A DNA stretch of 46,406 nucleotides from Rubrivivax sp. (GCA_016788525.1 JAEUPD010000175.1:1-46406), one strand, 5' to 3'; positions 22,644-33,035 are shown, counted from the first letter of the stretch. Numbers and translations are program-made. The notes: a model not told the origin generated them from the letters alone.

Positions 22644-23762
22644 TCAGTCGCTGCTGCCCAGCACCACCGCCTGCTTGCGCGATTGCCCGGCGCGCCACAG
22701 CGTCAGCGTCACCGTGTCGCCGGGCTGGCGGCGCTCCAGCAGCGTGAACATGTCGTCCAGGTCGCCGATGTTCTCGCCGTCGATCTGCGTGATGACGTCG
22801 CCGGCGACGATCTCGCCGCGTTGCGCGCCGCGGCGGAAGGGCACGAGGCCCGCGCGCATCGCCGGGCTGTTGCTGCCCACCTGCACGATGGCCACGCCGC
22901 GCGGCAGCTTCAGCGCCCGGTGCAGGTCGGCGGGGCCGGCGCCGATGCCCAGCGTGGGCCGCACGAAGCGCCCGTCGCGGATGAGCCGCGGCACGATGCG
23001 GTTCACCTCGTCCACCGGGATCGAGAAGCCGATGCCCGCGCTGGCGCCGCTCGGGCTGGCGATCTGCGTGTTCACGCCGATCAGGCGCCCGGCGGAGTCG
23101 AGCAGCGGCCCGCCGCTGTTGCCGGGGTTGATGGCCGCGTCCGTTTGAATCACGCCGCGGATGGTGCGCTGGTTGAAGCTCTCGATCTCGCGGTTCAGCG
23201 CGCTGACGATGCCGGTGGTCAGCGTCTGATCGAGCCCGAACGGGTTGCCGATGGCCAGCACGCGCTGGCCCACCTGCAGCTCGCGGCTCGTGCCGATGGC
23301 CAGCGGCGGCAGCTTGTCCTTGGGCGCATTGATGCGCAGCACGGCCAGGTCGCGGTCGGGGAAGGCGCCCACCAGCTCGGCGTCGTGTGTGCTCTGGTCG
23401 GCCAGCGTCACGCGTGCGGCGCTGGCCTCCTGGATGACGTGGAAGTTGGTGACGATGTGGCCGCGCTCGTCCCACACGAAGCCGGTGCCGGTGCCGCGCG
23501 GCACGCGCTGCACGTTCATGCTGAAGAAGTCGCGCTGCGTGCCGAGCGAGGTGATGTGCACCACCGACGGCGAGGCCTTGCGAAACAGCTCGATCAGCGC
23601 GCGCTCGTCGGGCTCCAGCGGCCCGCGCGGCGTGATGTTGCGCGGCGCGGCGTCGGTGCGGCCGTTCACCAGCCGCGGCGCGGTGAGGAAGGCGGCCGCG
23701 GCCAGCAGGCCACCCAGGGTTGCCCATGCCCACCAGGCGAGTTGCGCGCGCTGCCTCTTCAC
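22644..23762 (-). CDS. DegS/HtrA-type membrane-anchored serine protease
   Basis: Protein of 372 residues from GTG 23762. An N-terminal membrane anchor (about 9-27, WWAWATLGGLLAAAAFL) is followed by a trypsin-like protease domain with His108 (TNFHVI), Asp138 (DRDLAVL) and Ser216 (GNSGGPL), then one PDZ domain (about 270-370). A single PDZ with a membrane anchor is the DegS/AlgW arrangement, a periplasmic protease that senses envelope stress. The start overlaps the stop of the zinc-ribbon gene (GTGA), so the two are coupled. No RseA-like substrate is visible in the window. Confidence 0.9.
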   Translation of the reverse strand: MKRQRAQLAWWAWATLGGLLAAAAFLTAPRLVNGRTDAAPRNITPRGPLEPDERALIELFRKASPSVVHITSLGTQRDFFSMNVQRVPRGTGTGFVWDERGHIVTNFHVIQEASAARVTLADQSTHDAELVGAFPDRDLAVLRINAPKDKLPPLAIGTSRELQVGQRVLAIGNPFGLDQTLTTGIVSALNREIESFNQRTIRGVIQTDAAINPGNSGGPLLDSAGRLIGVNTQIASPSGASAGIGFSIPVDEVNRIVPRLIRDGRFVRPTLGIGAGPADLHRALKLPRGVAIVQVGSNSPAMRAGLVPFRRGAQRGEIVAGDVITQIDGENIGDLDDMFTLLERRQPGDTVTLTLWRAGQSRKQAVVLGSSD

Positions 23763-24028
23763 CGGGTGACCCCCTGTTCGGCCGGCTCGGTGCGTGAAGC
23801 CGGCAGGTCGACCGGCAGGTGGTACCAGGCGCGGTGTGGCGAGATCTTCTCGCAGGTCGGGCACTGCGTGGTCTTCCACGGCCGCGTGCACCCCGGGCAG
23901 ATGCCACCGGTCCAGAACGTGTGCCACACGGTGCCGCACTCGGGTGTGCAGGCCCAGCGGTCTTCGATTCGCGGCTTGTAGCCGCAGGCCGGGCAATGAA
24001 TGTCGGGCTGGCGAAGCATGCCCGCCAT
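23759..24028 (-). CDS. Small zinc-ribbon protein
   Basis: Protein of 89 residues (86 from the ATG at 24019). It has four cysteine pairs or knuckles: HCPACGYKP, CTPECG, ICPGC and QCPTC, enough for two zinc ribbons. The C-terminal tail is basic. It overlaps the GTG start of the DegS-like gene by GTGA and follows a deaminase gene on the same strand. I do not know its function; a structural or nucleic-acid-binding role is a guess. Confidence 0.8.
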   Translation of the reverse strand: MAGMLRQPDIHCPACGYKPRIEDRWACTPECGTVWHTFWTGGICPGCTRPWKTTQCPTCEKISPHRAWYHLPVDLPASRTEPAEQGVTR

Positions 24029-24120
24029 TCTGCCGCCGGCGCCGCGGTGCCGGCAGCGCGGCGCGTGCTGCGGCGGGGCCCGGCGGCCGCCTCGCAGGCG
24101 CCGGGCACGGGCGCCGCCGA

Positions 24121-24492
24121 TCAGGGCATCGGCGTTCCCGCGTCGTGGAGCGCCCGGCCGTGGATCATGCGCGCGACGCCGGCGGCGGCCGCGGCGGCTT
24201 CGCAGGCCCGGCAGGGGCGGGAGGTCGAGTACAGCACGGCGCCGGCCAGCGAGGACCGGCCCAGCCGCTGCTGCGCATCGCGCAGGGCCACGCGCTCGGC
24301 GTGCGCATCGGGATTGTGGTCGACCACCACGCGGCTCGGGCCGACGCCGACGATCACCCCGTCGGCGCCCAGCACGGCGCCGTAGGACTGGTCGCCCCAC
24401 GACACGGCCAAGCGCCGCAGGGCCTCGGCGGCGTCGTGAAAGCGCTGCTCCGGGGCGGGCGGGGCGGTGTTCGCCGGGCGCGGCGAGGTCAC
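24121..24492 (-). CDS. Nucleoside/tRNA-type deaminase-like protein
   Basis: Protein of 123 residues from GTG 24492. The zinc deaminase motifs are present: DAHAERVALRDA (His-Ala-Glu) and STSRPCRACEAA (Pro-Cys-x2-Cys). It is shorter than TadA and less similar to it, so it belongs to the broader cytidine/guanine deaminase family, with unknown base preference. The frame is open far upstream, but that part overlaps other genes and is Arg/Pro-rich, so the GTG is my choice. It lies in a same-strand group ending in the DegS-like gene. Confidence 0.75.
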   Translation of the reverse strand: MTSPRPANTAPPAPEQRFHDAAEALRRLAVSWGDQSYGAVLGADGVIVGVGPSRVVVDHNPDAHAERVALRDAQQRLGRSSLAGAVLYSTSRPCRACEAAAAAAGVARMIHGRALHDAGTPMP

Positions 24493-24526
24493 GGGGGTGA
24501 GGGTGCCTGCGGCTGCCCAGGGTGTT

Positions 24527-24712
24527 TCACGGGCCCGGGGTGGGTGCGGGGGGGCTCGCGGCGCCGCCTTCACCAGCGGCCGCGGTGTCAGCCTGATCGG
24601 CCGGCGCATCGCTGCCGGTACGCGACTGCTTGCGCTGCGCCTTCTCCTCCTTCTTGCGCTTCTTCTCAAGTTCGCGCTGGCGCTTCTCGAACGCGTAGTT
24701 GGGCTTGGGCAC
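24527..24712 (-). CDS. Small Lys-rich conserved protein
   Basis: Protein of 61 residues starting at GTG 24712, with AGGA about 7 nt upstream. The beginning PKPNYAFEKRQRELEKKRKK is highly charged and helical and is, as I recall, widely conserved in betaproteobacteria as an unnamed small protein. The C-terminus is Ala/Pro-rich. The longer open frame upstream lacks support. Function unknown; the charge suggests nucleic-acid or ribosome contact, which is inference. Confidence 0.75.
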   Translation of the reverse strand: MPKPNYAFEKRQRELEKKRKKEEKAQRKQSRTGSDAPADQADTAAAGEGGAASPPAPTPGP

Positions 24713-24849
24713 GGCGATTCCTCGGGTGAAGCGGCAGGAGCCGTCAGCATACGCGAGTGCGGGGCGGATTCGTGCCAGCGCGCGGCCCGTCGGTCGGCCG
24801 GCGCGGTGAACAGGTCCGCATCCAGTCCGCGGCCACAATCGGCCCCACG

Positions 24850-26148
24850 ATGCCCCCTGCCCGCCGTCTTCCAAGCCGTCTTGCCGCGCTGGACCCCCGC
24901 AGCCGCCCGTGGATCTGGGCCGTGGTGGCGGTGCTGGCCGTGGCTGCCACGTTGGTCTGGAGCCGCACCCGCGCGGTCCCCGTGCAGGTGCTCACTGCCA
25001 CGGCGGCGCCCCTGGTCCAGAGCCTGGCGGTCAGCGGCCGGGTGGCCAGCGAGAGCCGGGTGTTCGTCGGCGCCACGCTCACCGGCCGGGTGGCCGAGGT
25101 CACGCGCCGCGAGGGGCAATCGCTCGCCGCGGGCGAGCTGCTGGTGCGGCTGGAAGACGCCGAACTCGCGGCCACTGCGCGGCAGGCGGCTGCCGCGCTG
25201 ACTGTCGCCGAGGCCCGGCTGGCCGGCCAGCGCAGACTGGTCGCCCCGGTGGCCACGCAGCAGGTGGAGCAGGCGCGCGCGAACGCCGCGGCCGCCGAGC
25301 GCGAGGCCCAGCGCAGCGAGCAGCTGCTGGCGCAAGGCTTCATCGGCCAGGCACGGCTGGACGAGGCCCGCCGTGCCGCCGAAGTGGCGCAGGCGGCGCT
25401 GCGTTCCGCCCTCGTGCAGCTAGAAGCCAATGTCAGCGGCACCGAGCTCTTGCAGGCCGAGGCCCGCGTGGCCGAGGCACGCGCTTCGCTGGAGCTGGGG
25501 CGCGCGCGGCTGGCGCAGACGCGCATCACCGCACCGGCCGATGCTGCGGTGCTGACGCGGCTGGTAGAACCCGGGCAGATCGTGCAGCCGGGCACGCGTC
25601 TGGCCGAGCTGAGCGTGCGCGGCCCCTTGCAGCTGGTCGCGCTGATCGACGAGAAGTACCTCGGCCGCCTGAGCCCCGGCCTGGCGGCACGGGTCGTGGC
25701 CGACGCATTCCCGCAGCACCCGTTCGATGCGCGCGTGGCGGGCATTGCGCCACTGGTCGACGCCCAGCGCGGCTCGGTCGAAGTGAAGTTCGCGCTGCCC
25801 GCACTGCCGCCGGCACCGGTGGCGCTGAAGAACGACATGACGGTGTCGATCGAGATCGTCACCGGCCGCCGCGAGCGGGCCATCGCGCTGCCCGGCGAGG
25901 CGGTGCGCGCCGGCCCGGCCGTGCTGGTGGTGGCCGGCGGCCGCACCGTGTTGAGGCCGGTGCGCACCGGCCTGCGCACGCTGAGCGCCGTGGAGGTGAC
26001 CGAGGGGCTTGATGCCGGCGAGCAGGTGGTGCTCGACGCGGCGATGCAGCCCGGCGCGCGGGTGCGCGCCGTGGAGCGCAGCGCAGCGGGTTTGCAGGGC
26101 GAGGGGATCGACGTCGGCGCGGCGATGCGCGGCCTGGGGCGCGACTGA
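24850..26148 (+). CDS. HlyD/MacA-type periplasmic adaptor subunit
   Basis: Membrane-fusion protein of 432 residues. An N-terminal anchor (about 22-38, [16 protein letters not shown]) leads to a lipoyl/barrel-sandwich half with [12 protein letters not shown] long Ala/Glu/Arg coiled coil (about 110-215) follows, then the second lipoyl half [20 protein letters not shown] and a beta-barrel domain. It bridges the inner-membrane ABC permease to an outer-membrane channel, which is not encoded here. It is the first gene of an adaptor-permease-ATPase set, with divergent small genes upstream. The exported substrate is unknown; the gene order resembles DevBCA. Confidence 0.9.
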   Translation: MPPARRLPSRLAALDPRSRPWIWAVVAVLAVAATLVWSRTRAVPVQVLTATAAPLVQSLAVSGRVASESRVFVGATLTGRVAEVTRREGQSLAAGELLVRLEDAELAATARQAAAALTVAEARLAGQRRLVAPVATQQVEQARANAAAAEREAQRSEQLLAQGFIGQARLDEARRAAEVAQAALRSALVQLEANVSGTELLQAEARVAEARASLELGRARLAQTRITAPADAAVLTRLVEPGQIVQPGTRLAELSVRGPLQLVALIDEKYLGRLSPGLAARVVADAFPQHPFDARVAGIAPLVDAQRGSVEVKFALPALPPAPVALKNDMTVSIEIVTGRRERAIALPGEAVRAGPAVLVVAGGRTVLRPVRTGLRTLSAVEVTEGLDAGEQVVLDAAMQPGARVRAVERSAAGLQGEGIDVGAAMRGLGRD

Positions 26149-26180
26149 ACGGGCCGGCGCGGAACCGGGCAAGGGAAGCA

Positions 26181-26236
26181 GGCAACGGGCAACGGGCAAC
26201 GGGCAACGGGCAACGGGCAACGGGCAACGGGCAACC
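26181..26236 (+). repeat. Heptanucleotide tandem repeat (GGCAACG) x8 upstream of the permease
   Basis: Seven perfect copies of GGCAACG and an eighth ending in C, finishing 4 nt before the ATG of the permease gene. Seven is not a multiple of three and the tract occupies the ribosome-binding region. Copy-number change could therefore alter translation of the permease. Confidence 0.9.
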
Positions 26237-26240
26237 GGGG

Positions 26241-27500
26241 ATGGGTTTCGCTTTCACCGTGGCTTGGCGCTTCCTGCGCGAGGGGCGCTTCCAGACGCTG
26301 CTGATCATCGTCGGCGTGGCCGCCGGCGTGGCGGTGGTGACCTACATCTCGGCGCTGATCCAGGGCCTGCAGGGCAACACCATCGAGCGCACGCTGGGCA
26401 CGCAGCCGCACCTGACGGTCAAGCCGCGGGAAGAGCGCACCGTGGCGGTGCCGGCCGGTGCGGCTGGTGCCATCGCGCGCGACACCCAGCCGCGCGCGCA
26501 ACGCTTGCGCACTCTGGACGACTGGCGTGCCATCGAAGCCGAGATGGCGCGGCTGCCCGGCGTGGTGGCCGTCACCAGCATCGTCAGCGGCGCGGCGCTG
26601 GCGCAGCGCGGCGAGGCCAGCCGTGCGATCTCGCTGCTGGGCATCGAGCTGGAGGGCTACGACCGCATCGTCGCCCTGCGCTCGCGCATCGTCGAGGGCG
26701 AGGCCCGCGTGGCGCCGGGCGAGGCGCTCATCGGCCGCCAGCTGGCCGAAGACCTGGGCCTCGGCGTGGGCGACCGGCTGGTGGTGCGTGCGGGCAGCGC
26801 CGGTGCCGCTGCCGCCGCCCCGGGCGGCACGGTGCCGCTGGGCGTGGCCGGCGACACGTTCAAGATCGCGGGCCTGTTCGACCTGGGCAGCCGCGACCTC
26901 AACCGGCGCTTCGTCTACGTCACGCACACCAGCGCGCAGAGCCTGCTCGGCATCCCCGGAGGCATGACGCAGACCTATGGCCGCGTGGCCGATCTGTTCG
27001 CCGCCGCCGGGCTGGCCGCACTGCTGCGCGCGCGCACCGGCGTCGAGGTGGAAAGCTGGATGGACAGCAACGCCCAGCTGCTCTCGGCGCTGCAGGCGCA
27101 GAGCATCAGCACCGGGCTGATCCGCGCCTTCACCGCCATCGTGGTGATGCTCGGCATCGCCAGCGTGCTGGTGGTGTCGGTGGTGCAAAAGAGCAAGGAG
27201 ATCGGCATCCTGCGCGCGATGGGGGCCACGCGCGCGCAGATGACGCAGGTGTTCCTGATCCAGGGGGCCATCGTCGGCTGGGCCGGCTCGCTGGCCGGCG
27301 TGGTGCTGGCCGATGCGATGCTGTGGGCGTTCTCCACCTTCGCCAAGGGCAGCGACGGCAAGCCGTTGTTCGTGGTGGGGCTGCCGCTGGACCTGGCGTT
27401 GACGGTCGCGCTGGTGGCCACAGCCGCCGGCGTGCTGGCTGCCGTGGCGCCGGCACGGCGCGCGGCGCGGCTGGACCCGGCGCAGGCGATCCGGCTGTGA
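26241..27500 (+). CDS. FtsX/MacB-type ABC permease
   Basis: Protein of 419 residues with the four-helix MacB/LolC pattern: TM1 near 20-40 ([17 protein letters not shown]), a large periplasmic domain (about 45-275), then three C-terminal helices including [35 protein letters not shown] is the coupling motif that contacts the ATPase, typical of lipoprotein-releasing and MacB permeases. The ATG at 26241 directly follows the heptanucleotide repeat, and no ordinary Shine-Dalgarno sequence is seen apart from a GGGG next to the start. It belongs with the flanking adaptor and ATPase genes. Confidence 0.9.
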   Translation: MGFAFTVAWRFLREGRFQTLLIIVGVAAGVAVVTYISALIQGLQGNTIERTLGTQPHLTVKPREERTVAVPAGAAGAIARDTQPRAQRLRTLDDWRAIEAEMARLPGVVAVTSIVSGAALAQRGEASRAISLLGIELEGYDRIVALRSRIVEGEARVAPGEALIGRQLAEDLGLGVGDRLVVRAGSAGAAAAAPGGTVPLGVAGDTFKIAGLFDLGSRDLNRRFVYVTHTSAQSLLGIPGGMTQTYGRVADLFAAAGLAALLRARTGVEVESWMDSNAQLLSALQAQSISTGLIRAFTAIVVMLGIASVLVVSVVQKSKEIGILRAMGATRAQMTQVFLIQGAIVGWAGSLAGVVLADAMLWAFSTFAKGSDGKPLFVVGLPLDLALTVALVATAAGVLAAVAPARRAARLDPAQAIRL

Positions 27501-27552
27501 GCGCCTTTGGCCGCTCCAGGTCGCTCACGCCGCAGCGCGCCAGCGCCAAGGC
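27498..27552. repeat. 55-bp REP-like element, copy 2
   Basis: It starts at the TGA of the permease gene and carries the dyad GTGAGCG/CGCTCAC, then GCCGCAGCGCGCCAGCGC. It matches 22020-22074 at about 44 of 55 bases. It fills most of the spacer before the ATPase gene. Confidence 0.75.
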
Positions 27553-27565
27553 TTCCTGCCTGACC

Positions 27566-28346
<781 letters not shown>

Positions 28347-28369
<23 letters not shown>

Positions 28370-28742
28370 TGACCTTGCAGCCCAGCACGCCGGCAAGTTT
28401 GGAGGCCACCACCGAGGCGTCGCCATCGTCGTAGGTGCGGCCCACCGTGATGCGGTCGAGGAAACCGCTGAACAGCGTGATCGACCAGCTGCGCTCGCCG
28501 CGCCCGCCGGGGAAGGCGGCGATGTCCACCGACTGGATGCTGTCGAAGGTGGCCAGCTGCTGGCCTTCCTGCAGCACCGCGCGCGCCTTGCGGTCGAAGA
28601 CGAAGCGGCCGTGCGACGACTCGAGCACGAGCTGGTCGTCGTCGAGGGTGTCGATCTCGACGAAAGGCTCGACCAGCGGCTCGCCGCGGGCGGCTTCGAC
28701 CAGTGGCGAGAGTTTCAGCGCGAGGCGGTGCGGGATCTTCAT
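28347..28742 (-). CDS. Conserved hypothetical protein (131 aa)
   Basis: Protein of 131 residues, predicted beta-rich with a C-terminal helix. Examples are [20 protein letters not shown] and [12 protein letters not shown], which give a PH-like or barrel impression, but no family is recognised. The ATG at 28742 is followed by [13 protein letters not shown]. It overlaps the 3' end of the ABC ATPase gene by 23 bp in convergent orientation and lies 100 bp downstream of the MeaB-fusion stop on the same strand. Role unknown. Confidence 0.7.
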
Positions 28743-28842
28743 GGTGGGCGGCGCGCGTGGAACGAGGGGCACTCGTGAGCCGCGATGCTATCGGGGGCCG
28801 GCGGGGCATTCAACGCCCGCGGCCAGCCTGCGCAGCGTCGGA

Positions 28843-30147
28843 TCACGCGTGGTGCCGGCTCGTGACGTACACGGTGCCGGTGAAGCTGGAGATCGGCTGC
28901 CCGTCGCCGCGCGCCACGTCGACCCGGTAGACCGCGAGCTTGCGGCTGCGCGACACCTCGCGGGCGTGCGCAGTCACCGTCTCGCCTTCGCGCGCCGCCT
29001 GCTGGTAGGTGATGTGCGCGTCGATGCCGGCGGCGACGAGGCCGTGCGAGTTGGCCGCCAGTCCGAAGGCGGTGTCGGCGAGCGCGAAGATGATGCCGCC
29101 GTGGCAGCTGCCGTTGAAGTTGAGGTGCTCGGGCCGAAGCGTGAGGCGAACCTCGGCTTCTCCCGGGCCGCCGCGCACGCAGGTGATGCCGGTGGCGCGC
29201 AGGAAGGGGTCGGCGGCGGCGAGCTGGAACACCCGCGCGGCGGCCGCGGCCGACTTGGCGTCGGCGTGCAGGCGCCGGCCGCGGCCGGCATGCCGGCCAT
29301 GCTCCAGTGCGGCCACCATCAGTTCGCCCGTGCCGACGCCGGTGCTGGCCTGCACGCCGAGCACGGGCACCTTCCAGGCATCGGCCGCAGGCTGGGCGCG
29401 CAGCTGCAGCATTTCACGCAAGTCGCGCGCTGTCGCCTCCGCGCCGGGCAGATCGGCCTTGCTCACCACCAGCAGGTCGGCGATCTCCAGGATGCCGGCC
29501 TTGCTGGCCTGCACCACGTCGCCCAGCCCCGGCGGGCAGACGACAACGCGGGTGTCGGCAACGGCCATGATCTCGACCTCGGACTGGCCGGCGCCCACCG
29601 TCTCGACGATCACCGTGTCGAAGCCCGCCGCATCGAGCACGTCGACGATCGCTCGCGTGGTCGGTGACAGGCCGCCGAGGTGCCCGCGCGAGGCCACCGA
29701 ACGGATGAAGACATGGGGGTGCGCGCCGTGCTCGCCCATGCGCACGCGGTCGCCGAGCACGGCGCCGCCGCTGAGTGGGCTGCTGGGGTCCACGGCGACA
29801 ACGCCGATGCGTTGCCCGCGGCCCAGCAGCTCACCGAGCAGGGCATGCACGAGCGTCGACTTGCCGGCCCCCGGCGCACCCGTGATGCCGATGACATGCG
29901 CGCGCCCGAGGTGAGGAACGAGCGCCGCGCGCAGCGCCGCGGCATCGGGCGCGCCCTGCTCGATGCGGCTGATAGCCCGCGCAACGGCACGGCGCTCGCC
30001 ACGCAGCAGGCCAGGGGGCAGCAGCGAGTCAGTCGGAGGTGCTGCACGCCCGGCGCGTGCCGGGCGCGCGCCGTGGTGCGCGTCGTGGTGCGCCGTGTGC
30101 GCGGTGGGCCTCGTTCGCGCCGCGCCCGCCATCGGAGGCGAGGTCAC
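28843..30147 (-). CDS. meaB: MeaB-type mutase chaperone GTPase fused to a PaaI-like thioesterase
   Basis: Single frame of 434 residues. Residues about 45-295 are a MeaB/ArgK GTPase with Walker [13 protein letters not shown] (86-97), [27 protein letters not shown] (181-192) and VSKADL. MeaB protects and reloads B12-dependent acyl-CoA mutases. Its normal C-terminal dimerisation arm is missing; instead residues about 303-434 form a hotdog thioesterase with [20 protein letters not shown]. The start is GTG 30147, overlapping the mutase stop as GTGA, so translation is coupled to the mutase. Residues 1-40 are His/Ala/Pro-rich and the true start may be later. Mutase association is inferred from operon and family. 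Confidence 0.85.
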   Translation of the reverse strand: MTSPPMAGAARTRPTAHTAHHDAHHGARPARAGRAAPPTDSLLPPGLLRGERRAVARAISRIEQGAPDAAALRAALVPHLGRAHVIGITGAPGAGKSTLVHALLGELLGRGQRIGVVAVDPSSPLSGGAVLGDRVRMGEHGAHPHVFIRSVASRGHLGGLSPTTRAIVDVLDAAGFDTVIVETVGAGQSEVEIMAVADTRVVVCPPGLGDVVQASKAGILEIADLLVVSKADLPGAEATARDLREMLQLRAQPAADAWKVPVLGVQASTGVGTGELMVAALEHGRHAGRGRRLHADAKSAAAAARVFQLAAADPFLRATGITCVRGGPGEAEVRLTLRPEHLNFNGSCHGGIIFALADTAFGLAANSHGLVAAGIDAHITYQQAAREGETVTAHAREVSRSRKLAVYRVDVARGDGQPISSFTGTVYVTSRHHA

Positions 30148-31853
30148 ACGAACGCCTGCACGTGCCCGAAGCCGAGCTCGCGCCGCAGCGTGGCGCAGAT
30201 CTCGCCGTGCGTGCAGCCGGCCCCGGCGGCTTCGACGACGCGGCCGAAGATGTTGTCCTGCGGGTCGTTCGCCGCCCGCGCCAGCGCACCGAGCGCGCGC
30301 TGCACGTCGGAAGGCGAGCGCGTGGCCTTGAACGCGCGAAAGTCGTCGAGGTGGGCAAGCATCGTCGCGCGCTCGGGCCGCGTGTTGATCGGCCGCGCAC
30401 TGCGGTCTTCATCCACCTGGTAGGCGTTGACGCCCACCAGCGTCTGCTCGCCGCTGTCGATGCGGGCCTGGAAGCGCCGCGCCGACTCGCCGATCAAGCG
30501 CTGCACAAGCCCGGATTCGACCGCCTTGTACATGCCGCCGGCGTCCTGCACGAGGGCCATCACGCGCTCGATCTCGGCCTGCATCTGGTCGGTGAGCGCC
30601 TCGACATAGTGGCTGCCGCCCAGCGGGTCGATGACGTCGGTGAGATGTGCCTCTTCGCGCAAGATGTTCTGCGTGGCCACGGCGATGCGCGCGCCGAACT
30701 CGCTGGGGCAGCTCAGCGCCTCGTCGTAGGCGTCGGTGTGCAGCGACTGCAGGCCGCCGAAAATGCCGGCCATCGCCTGCACGGCCACCCGCGCGACGTT
30801 GTTCAGCGGCTGCTGGCGGGTCAGGTCCACGCCCGAGGTCTGACCGTGGAACTTGAAGCGCCATGACTTCGGGTCCTTGGCGCCCAGCCGCTCCTTCGTC
30901 ACCTTCGCCCAGATGCGGCGCGCGGCGCGGAACTTGGCAACCTCCTCGAAGAAGCTGATCGAGATGTCGAAGAAGAAGGTGAAGCGCGGCAGGAAGGCGT
31001 CGGGGTCCAGGCCGCGCGCGATGCAGTCTTCGGCGTTCTGGATCGCGCTGCAAAGCGTGAAGGCCATCGCCTCGGCCGGCGTGGCGCCGGCTTGCTGCAT
31101 GTGCTGGCCGACCACCGACATCGGGTTCCACTTCGGCACGAAGCGGTTGCAGAACTGAATGTGGTCGCCGAGGATGCGCCGCGCGCCGGGCAGCGCGATG
31201 CGAAAGAACATGTGGTTGGCCACGTAGTGGCTGAGGTAGTCGCTCTGGTTGCTGGTGCCGCTGACCTGGGCCCAGTCGGTGCCGCGCTTCTTGGCCGCGG
31301 CCAGCATGAAGGCCAGCAGCGTGAAGGGGCTGGGGTCGTTGAGTGCGCACGAGGTGGCGGCCAGGTCCACGCCGGCCAGCGCGCGGTCCATGTGCCCGGC
31401 GGTGTTGACCACCGTGCCGCAGGTGCCGAGCAGCTCGACATGCGACTCGTCCATGTCGACGCCGCGGAACACCGAGTTGCACGGGATCAGCGACACCGCG
31501 GTGGCACCCGCGCCCAGCACATCGAGCAGCCGCGCGTTGTATTCGGCGGGGGTGCCCAGGCCGATGAGCTGCCGCTGCGTCCAGGTGCGGCCGCGGTGCA
31601 TGGTGGCATAGATGCCGCGCGTGTACGGCGCCTGGCCGGGCAGGCCCTGGCTGCTCTCGCGTTCAGGGTGCCAGTCGGCGGCGGTGTACAGCGGCTTGAT
31701 CGGCACGCCCGAGCGGTTGAGCACCGGGCGGTCGGCGCCGATCTGCGCGGCGTAGTCTTGCTGCCAGCGCGCCAGCGCCGGGTCGGCGGCCGAGGCGGCG
31801 GAGGCGGCAGCGTCTTCCACCGACGCGAGCGGGGCATCGAAGGGCTTGTTCAT
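30144..31853 (-). CDS. B12-dependent acyl-CoA mutase, large subunit, specificity unassigned
   Basis: Protein of 569 residues: the TIM-barrel substrate subunit of a split mutase (as in isobutyryl- or 2-hydroxyisobutyryl-CoA mutases), with no B12 domain. [20 protein letters not shown] aligns with the family entry segment. The selectivity position in RQ(Y/F/I)AGF is Leu96 here (RQLIGLG). The following loop [16 protein letters not shown] is unlike the FDLPT..GYDSD of known mutases. The catalytic His of GQHMQQAG (His251) and the C-terminal [10 protein letters not shown] and [11 protein letters not shown] are conserved. GGAG precedes the ATG. It is flanked by its B12 subunit and a MeaB fusion. A radical 1,2-rearrangement is expected, but the substrate is unknown. 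Confidence 0.88.
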   Translation of the reverse strand: MNKPFDAPLASVEDAAASAASAADPALARWQQDYAAQIGADRPVLNRSGVPIKPLYTAADWHPERESSQGLPGQAPYTRGIYATMHRGRTWTQRQLIGLGTPAEYNARLLDVLGAGATAVSLIPCNSVFRGVDMDESHVELLGTCGTVVNTAGHMDRALAGVDLAATSCALNDPSPFTLLAFMLAAAKKRGTDWAQVSGTSNQSDYLSHYVANHMFFRIALPGARRILGDHIQFCNRFVPKWNPMSVVGQHMQQAGATPAEAMAFTLCSAIQNAEDCIARGLDPDAFLPRFTFFFDISISFFEEVAKFRAARRIWAKVTKERLGAKDPKSWRFKFHGQTSGVDLTRQQPLNNVARVAVQAMAGIFGGLQSLHTDAYDEALSCPSEFGARIAVATQNILREEAHLTDVIDPLGGSHYVEALTDQMQAEIERVMALVQDAGGMYKAVESGLVQRLIGESARRFQARIDSGEQTLVGVNAYQVDEDRSARPINTRPERATMLAHLDDFRAFKATRSPSDVQRALGALARAANDPQDNIFGRVVEAAGAGCTHGEICATLRRELGFGHVQAFV

Positions 31854-31917
31854 CGTGGAGGCTCCGGCAGGCGGCAGGTGATCGGCTCGGAATGTCGGTC
31901 GGGGCTCGAGCAGCCGC

Positions 31918-32346
31918 TCAGGCGGTGGCGCGTTGTGCGCGCACCTCGGCGGCCAGCGCACGCACGCCGGCGGCGATGTCGGGCAGCGCGGTGCCGGGGT
32001 GGAAGACGCGCGCCACGCCCGCGGCAAGCAGCATCTGCTCGTCCTCGTCGGGCACGATGCCGCCGACGATGACCGCCACGTCGCCGAGCCCGGCCGCGCG
32101 CAGCGCCTCCATCAGCTTGGGCACGATGAGGTGGTCGGTGGCCAGCGAGCTGATGCCGATGACGTCGACATCCTCCTCGGTGGCCAGTTTCACCACGGTG
32201 GCGATCTCCTGCCAGGGCGGCGTGTAGATGACCTCCATGCCGGCGTCGCGCAGCGCGGCAGCCACCACGCGGCTGCCACGGTCGTGGCCGTCGAAGCCGA
32301 TCTTGGTGACCAGCACCTTGGGAATCAGCATGGCGGCGTTGCTCAT
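31918..32346 (-). CDS. B12-binding small subunit of the acyl-CoA mutase
   Basis: Protein of 142 residues, the size of HcmB/IcmB-type subunits. The base-off cobalamin motif is complete: FDGHDRG (Asp19, His21, Gly24), GISSLATDH (the SxL element) and [10 protein letters not shown] (the GG element). It binds adenosylcobalamin and docks on the large subunit encoded 64 bp downstream. Its ATG overlaps the TetR stop as ATGA, so regulator and subunit are co-translated. Confidence 0.93.
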   Translation of the reverse strand: MSNAAMLIPKVLVTKIGFDGHDRGSRVVAAALRDAGMEVIYTPPWQEIATVVKLATEEDVDVIGISSLATDHLIVPKLMEALRAAGLGDVAVIVGGIVPDEDEQMLLAAGVARVFHPGTALPDIAAGVRALAAEVRAQRATA

Positions 32347-33035
32347 GGGGTGGGGGTCTCCCGGTGGGGCTTAAGCAGCGCCGTGAACTGACGGGCCAGT
32401 ACGCGCGGCGACGACGCGCCGTCGGCGCGGTACCAGTTCTGCGCCCAGTTGAGCGCGCCCAGCAGCATCAGCCGCAGCGCGCGGCGGTCGGTGCGGCGCG
32501 GCAGCGGCAGTGCTGCCACGAGTGCGGCCCACAGCGCCTCGTAGCGGTCGCGCTGCGCCACCAGGCGCCGGGCGGCACCGGGCACCTCGGCCGGGCGCAC
32601 GCGCACGACCACGCGCGCGTAGTCGTCGTCGCGCAGGATGGCTTCGAGGTGCGCCACGCAGGCGGCTTCCAGCCGATGCCACGGGTCGGCCAGCGGCTGC
32701 ACGGCAGCCTCGACCGCGGTGCAGATCTGCTCGACGCCGCGCAGATAGACGGCCACCAGCAGATCGTCCTTGGTGTCGAAGTGGCAGTACAGCGAGCCGG
32801 GCAGCATGCCCGCGGCGCCGGCGATGTCGCGCACCGACGTGCCTTCGTAGCCGCGGTGGCAGAACAGCCGCGCCGCCGCGTCCAGCACCAGCGGCGCGCG
32901 GCTGTCGGCGTGGGCCTGCCGCACCGTGACTGATCCGGTGCGATCCAGGCGGTGAGGCGCCGGCCGCGCCGCGCCGGAGCCAGGGCGTGCCTGGCCGCGG
33001 GCAGCGGCGTGGGGGCGGGCAATGGCGCGTGGCAT
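32343..33035 (-). CDS. TetR-family regulator of the mutase operon
   Basis: Protein of up to 230 residues. A GTG at 32924 would give 193, the usual TetR length, and drops a Pro/Ala-rich leader. The HTH reads LFCHRGYEGTSVRDIAGAAGMLPGSLYCHF in its two parts: GYEGTSVRDIAGAAG, then MLPGSLYCHFDTKDDLL. The C-terminal ligand domain is helical. It is the first gene of the operon, overlapping the B12 subunit by ATGA, and its upstream DNA carries CAAAC-N4-GTTTG, the PsrA-type operator. An acyl-CoA or fatty-acid ligand is inferred from operon content and site, not from residues. Confidence 0.85.
   Translation of the reverse strand: MPRAIARPHAAARGQARPGSGAARPAPHRLDRTGSVTVRQAHADSRAPLVLDAAARLFCHRGYEGTSVRDIAGAAGMLPGSLYCHFDTKDDLLVAVYLRGVEQICTAVEAAVQPLADPWHRLEAACVAHLEAILRDDDYARVVVRVRPAEVPGAARRLVAQRDRYEALWAALVAALPLPRRTDRRALRLMLLGALNWAQNWYRADGASSPRVLARQFTALLKPHRETPTP

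Noticed and set aside
30144-31853. Plain methylmalonyl-CoA mutase large subunit
   Set aside because: No fused B12 domain, Leu instead of Tyr at the selectivity position and a different substrate loop make that label unsafe.
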